A stretch of 5,474 nt of DNA, taken from positions 1-5,474 of the forward strand of contig JAQBPS010000069.1 of the NCBI GenBank assembly GCA_028287415.1, given 5' to 3'. Source of the stretch: Bacillota bacterium (lineage in GTDB: Bacteria > Bacillota > Sulfobacillia > Symbiobacteriales > Symbiobacteriaceae). Position 1 is the first letter of the stretch. Every line of letters starts with the position of its first letter. Of the stretch, positions 4,770 to 5,474 are shown one piece after another. The notes under the pieces are model-generated. The model was not told where the DNA came from, made no database searches, and was given only the letters and a program-made list of their open reading frames with translations. The position numbers and the translations under genes were made by a program.

Positions 4770-5405
4770 GTGACCTGGCCCCTTCTCGTGGTCGGAATTC
4801 TACTCGCGCTATACGGTCTCTGGGGCGGTCCTGCCCCCCGCCGCAGGGAACGGGAGAGCAGCAGGGCCAAGGGTCCGATCCCCAAGGGCGACGCCTGGGA
4901 TATTCTTACCCAGCCGGTCGTCACTGACGAAGAGCTGATCAAGCTGCCGGAGCGCCGGCCCTGGTTCGTTCCCGGCAGGGCTGGCCGCTTCCAGCGCGGC
5001 CTCATGCTCGGCCTGGGCCTGGGTCTGCTGATCGCCGCTGCCATTCACACGTGGGCGCCACGGAGCGTCGCCACCCAGCCGCCGACTGCGGCCGACAGCG
5101 CGACGAAACCGCCGCCCGGGACGACCAACCTGCCCACCGCAACAAAACCGCCGGCAACGCCGGGGGGCACGACCCCCACTACGCCCAAGCCGCCCACGCC
5201 CACGGTCGTCAGCTTCGTGGTGCAGTCTGGCGACATGGTGCCGACCATCGCCGCGAATCTGAAAGCCAAGGGTCTGATCGCTGACGACAATGCGTTTGTC
5301 AGCCGGGCGACCGAGCGGGGCGCCGACGTGCAGCTCAAGGCGGGCACGTTCAACATTCCCACAGGCGGCACCCTTGACCAGGTGATTGACGCATTGACCA
5401 AGTAG
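4770..5405 (+). CDS. Two-TM protein with a lone YceG/MltG-type LysM-like domain
   Basis: A 211-aa membrane protein. A first hydrophobic helix spans about 2-19 (WPLLVVGILLALYGLWG). A charged segment (22-75, many Arg/Glu) follows, then a second helix at about 76-95 (GLMLGLGLGLLIAAA), then a Thr/Pro-rich linker (about 100-145). The C-terminal 65 residues (146-211: V-V-S-F-V-V-Q-S-G-D, I-A-A-N-L-K-A-K-G-L-I, L-K-A-G-T-F-N-I-P-x-G-G, L-D-Q-V-I-D-A-L) match the pattern of the LysM-like substrate-binding domain that starts MltG/YceG, the endolytic peptidoglycan transglycosylase. The catalytic domain is absent: the protein stops where it should begin, and a terminator follows at once. It may bind peptidoglycan or act in sporulation-related envelope assembly, which is inference. 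The start is set by the AGAGGAGG site. The domain call is by pattern, moderately sure. Confidence 0.82.
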   Translation: MTWPLLVVGILLALYGLWGGPAPRRRERESSRAKGPIPKGDAWDILTQPVVTDEELIKLPERRPWFVPGRAGRFQRGLMLGLGLGLLIAAAIHTWAPRSVATQPPTAADSATKPPPGTTNLPTATKPPATPGGTTPTTPKPPTPTVVSFVVQSGDMVPTIAANLKAKGLIADDNAFVSRATERGADVQLKAGTFNIPTGGTLDQVIDALTK

Positions 5406-5417
5406 CCCCACAAAATC

Positions 5418-5447
5418 GGACCGCCCAACCCTGGGCGGTCCTTTTTT
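5418..5447 (+). terminator. Strong intrinsic terminator of the MltG-domain gene
   Basis: GGACCGCCCA (5418-5427) pairs perfectly with TGGGCGGTCC (5432-5441) around an ACCC loop and is followed by six T (5442-5447). It lies 12 nt after the TAG stop. The last 27 nt of the window contain a purine-rich GTGAGAGGG that may be the Shine-Dalgarno of a following gene outside the window. Confidence 0.95.
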
Positions 5448-5474
5448 CTATGTTCATCGAAGTGAGAGGGTGCA

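Overview
The window is GC-rich overall, with AT-rich pockets at its regulatory sites. It carries purine-rich Shine-Dalgarno sites, sigma-A-type promoters (TTGACC-17-TACAAT, TTGACG-18-TAAAAT) and frequent GTG starts. Together these suggest a high-GC Gram-positive of the Firmicutes. A Symbiobacterium-like organism is my guess, by inference only. I see no phage, transposase, tRNA, rRNA or CRISPR features.

Layout, left to right. (1) Positions 1-65, minus strand: the start of a small exported or membrane protein that runs off the window. (2) 289-966, minus strand: an XRE-type regulator with a second, degenerate HTH-like half and a terminator hairpin behind it. (3) 967-1194: a compact divergent regulatory region with one good promoter for each direction. 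(4) About 1195-2118, plus strand: a radical SAM protein of the SplB/Rv2578c type (COG1533). (5) 2119-2428: a gene-free gap between convergent genes, holding a perfect 20-bp inverted repeat with a scrambled partial copy beside it. (6) 2429-4658, minus strand: a three-gene operon, read right to left, of a hotdog-fold thioesterase, an alpha/beta hydrolase and a Pro/Ala-linked M23 peptidase lipoprotein; the last two overlap as TGATG. (7) 4770-5405, plus strand: a two-TM protein ending in a lone YceG/MltG-type LysM-like domain, closed by a textbook intrinsic terminator.

Two cell-envelope proteins (M23 lipoprotein, MltG-like domain protein) sit on either side of two small metabolic hydrolases. The XRE regulator and the radical SAM gene share a divergent promoter region and may be linked by regulation. 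Several natural starts lie well inside the longest open frames, and those choices are explained in the entries. I did not find a clearly new multi-gene system. The best leads are the inverted-repeat element, the duplicated-HTH regulator with a nearby signal-peptide-like ORF, and the stand-alone MltG-type domain.
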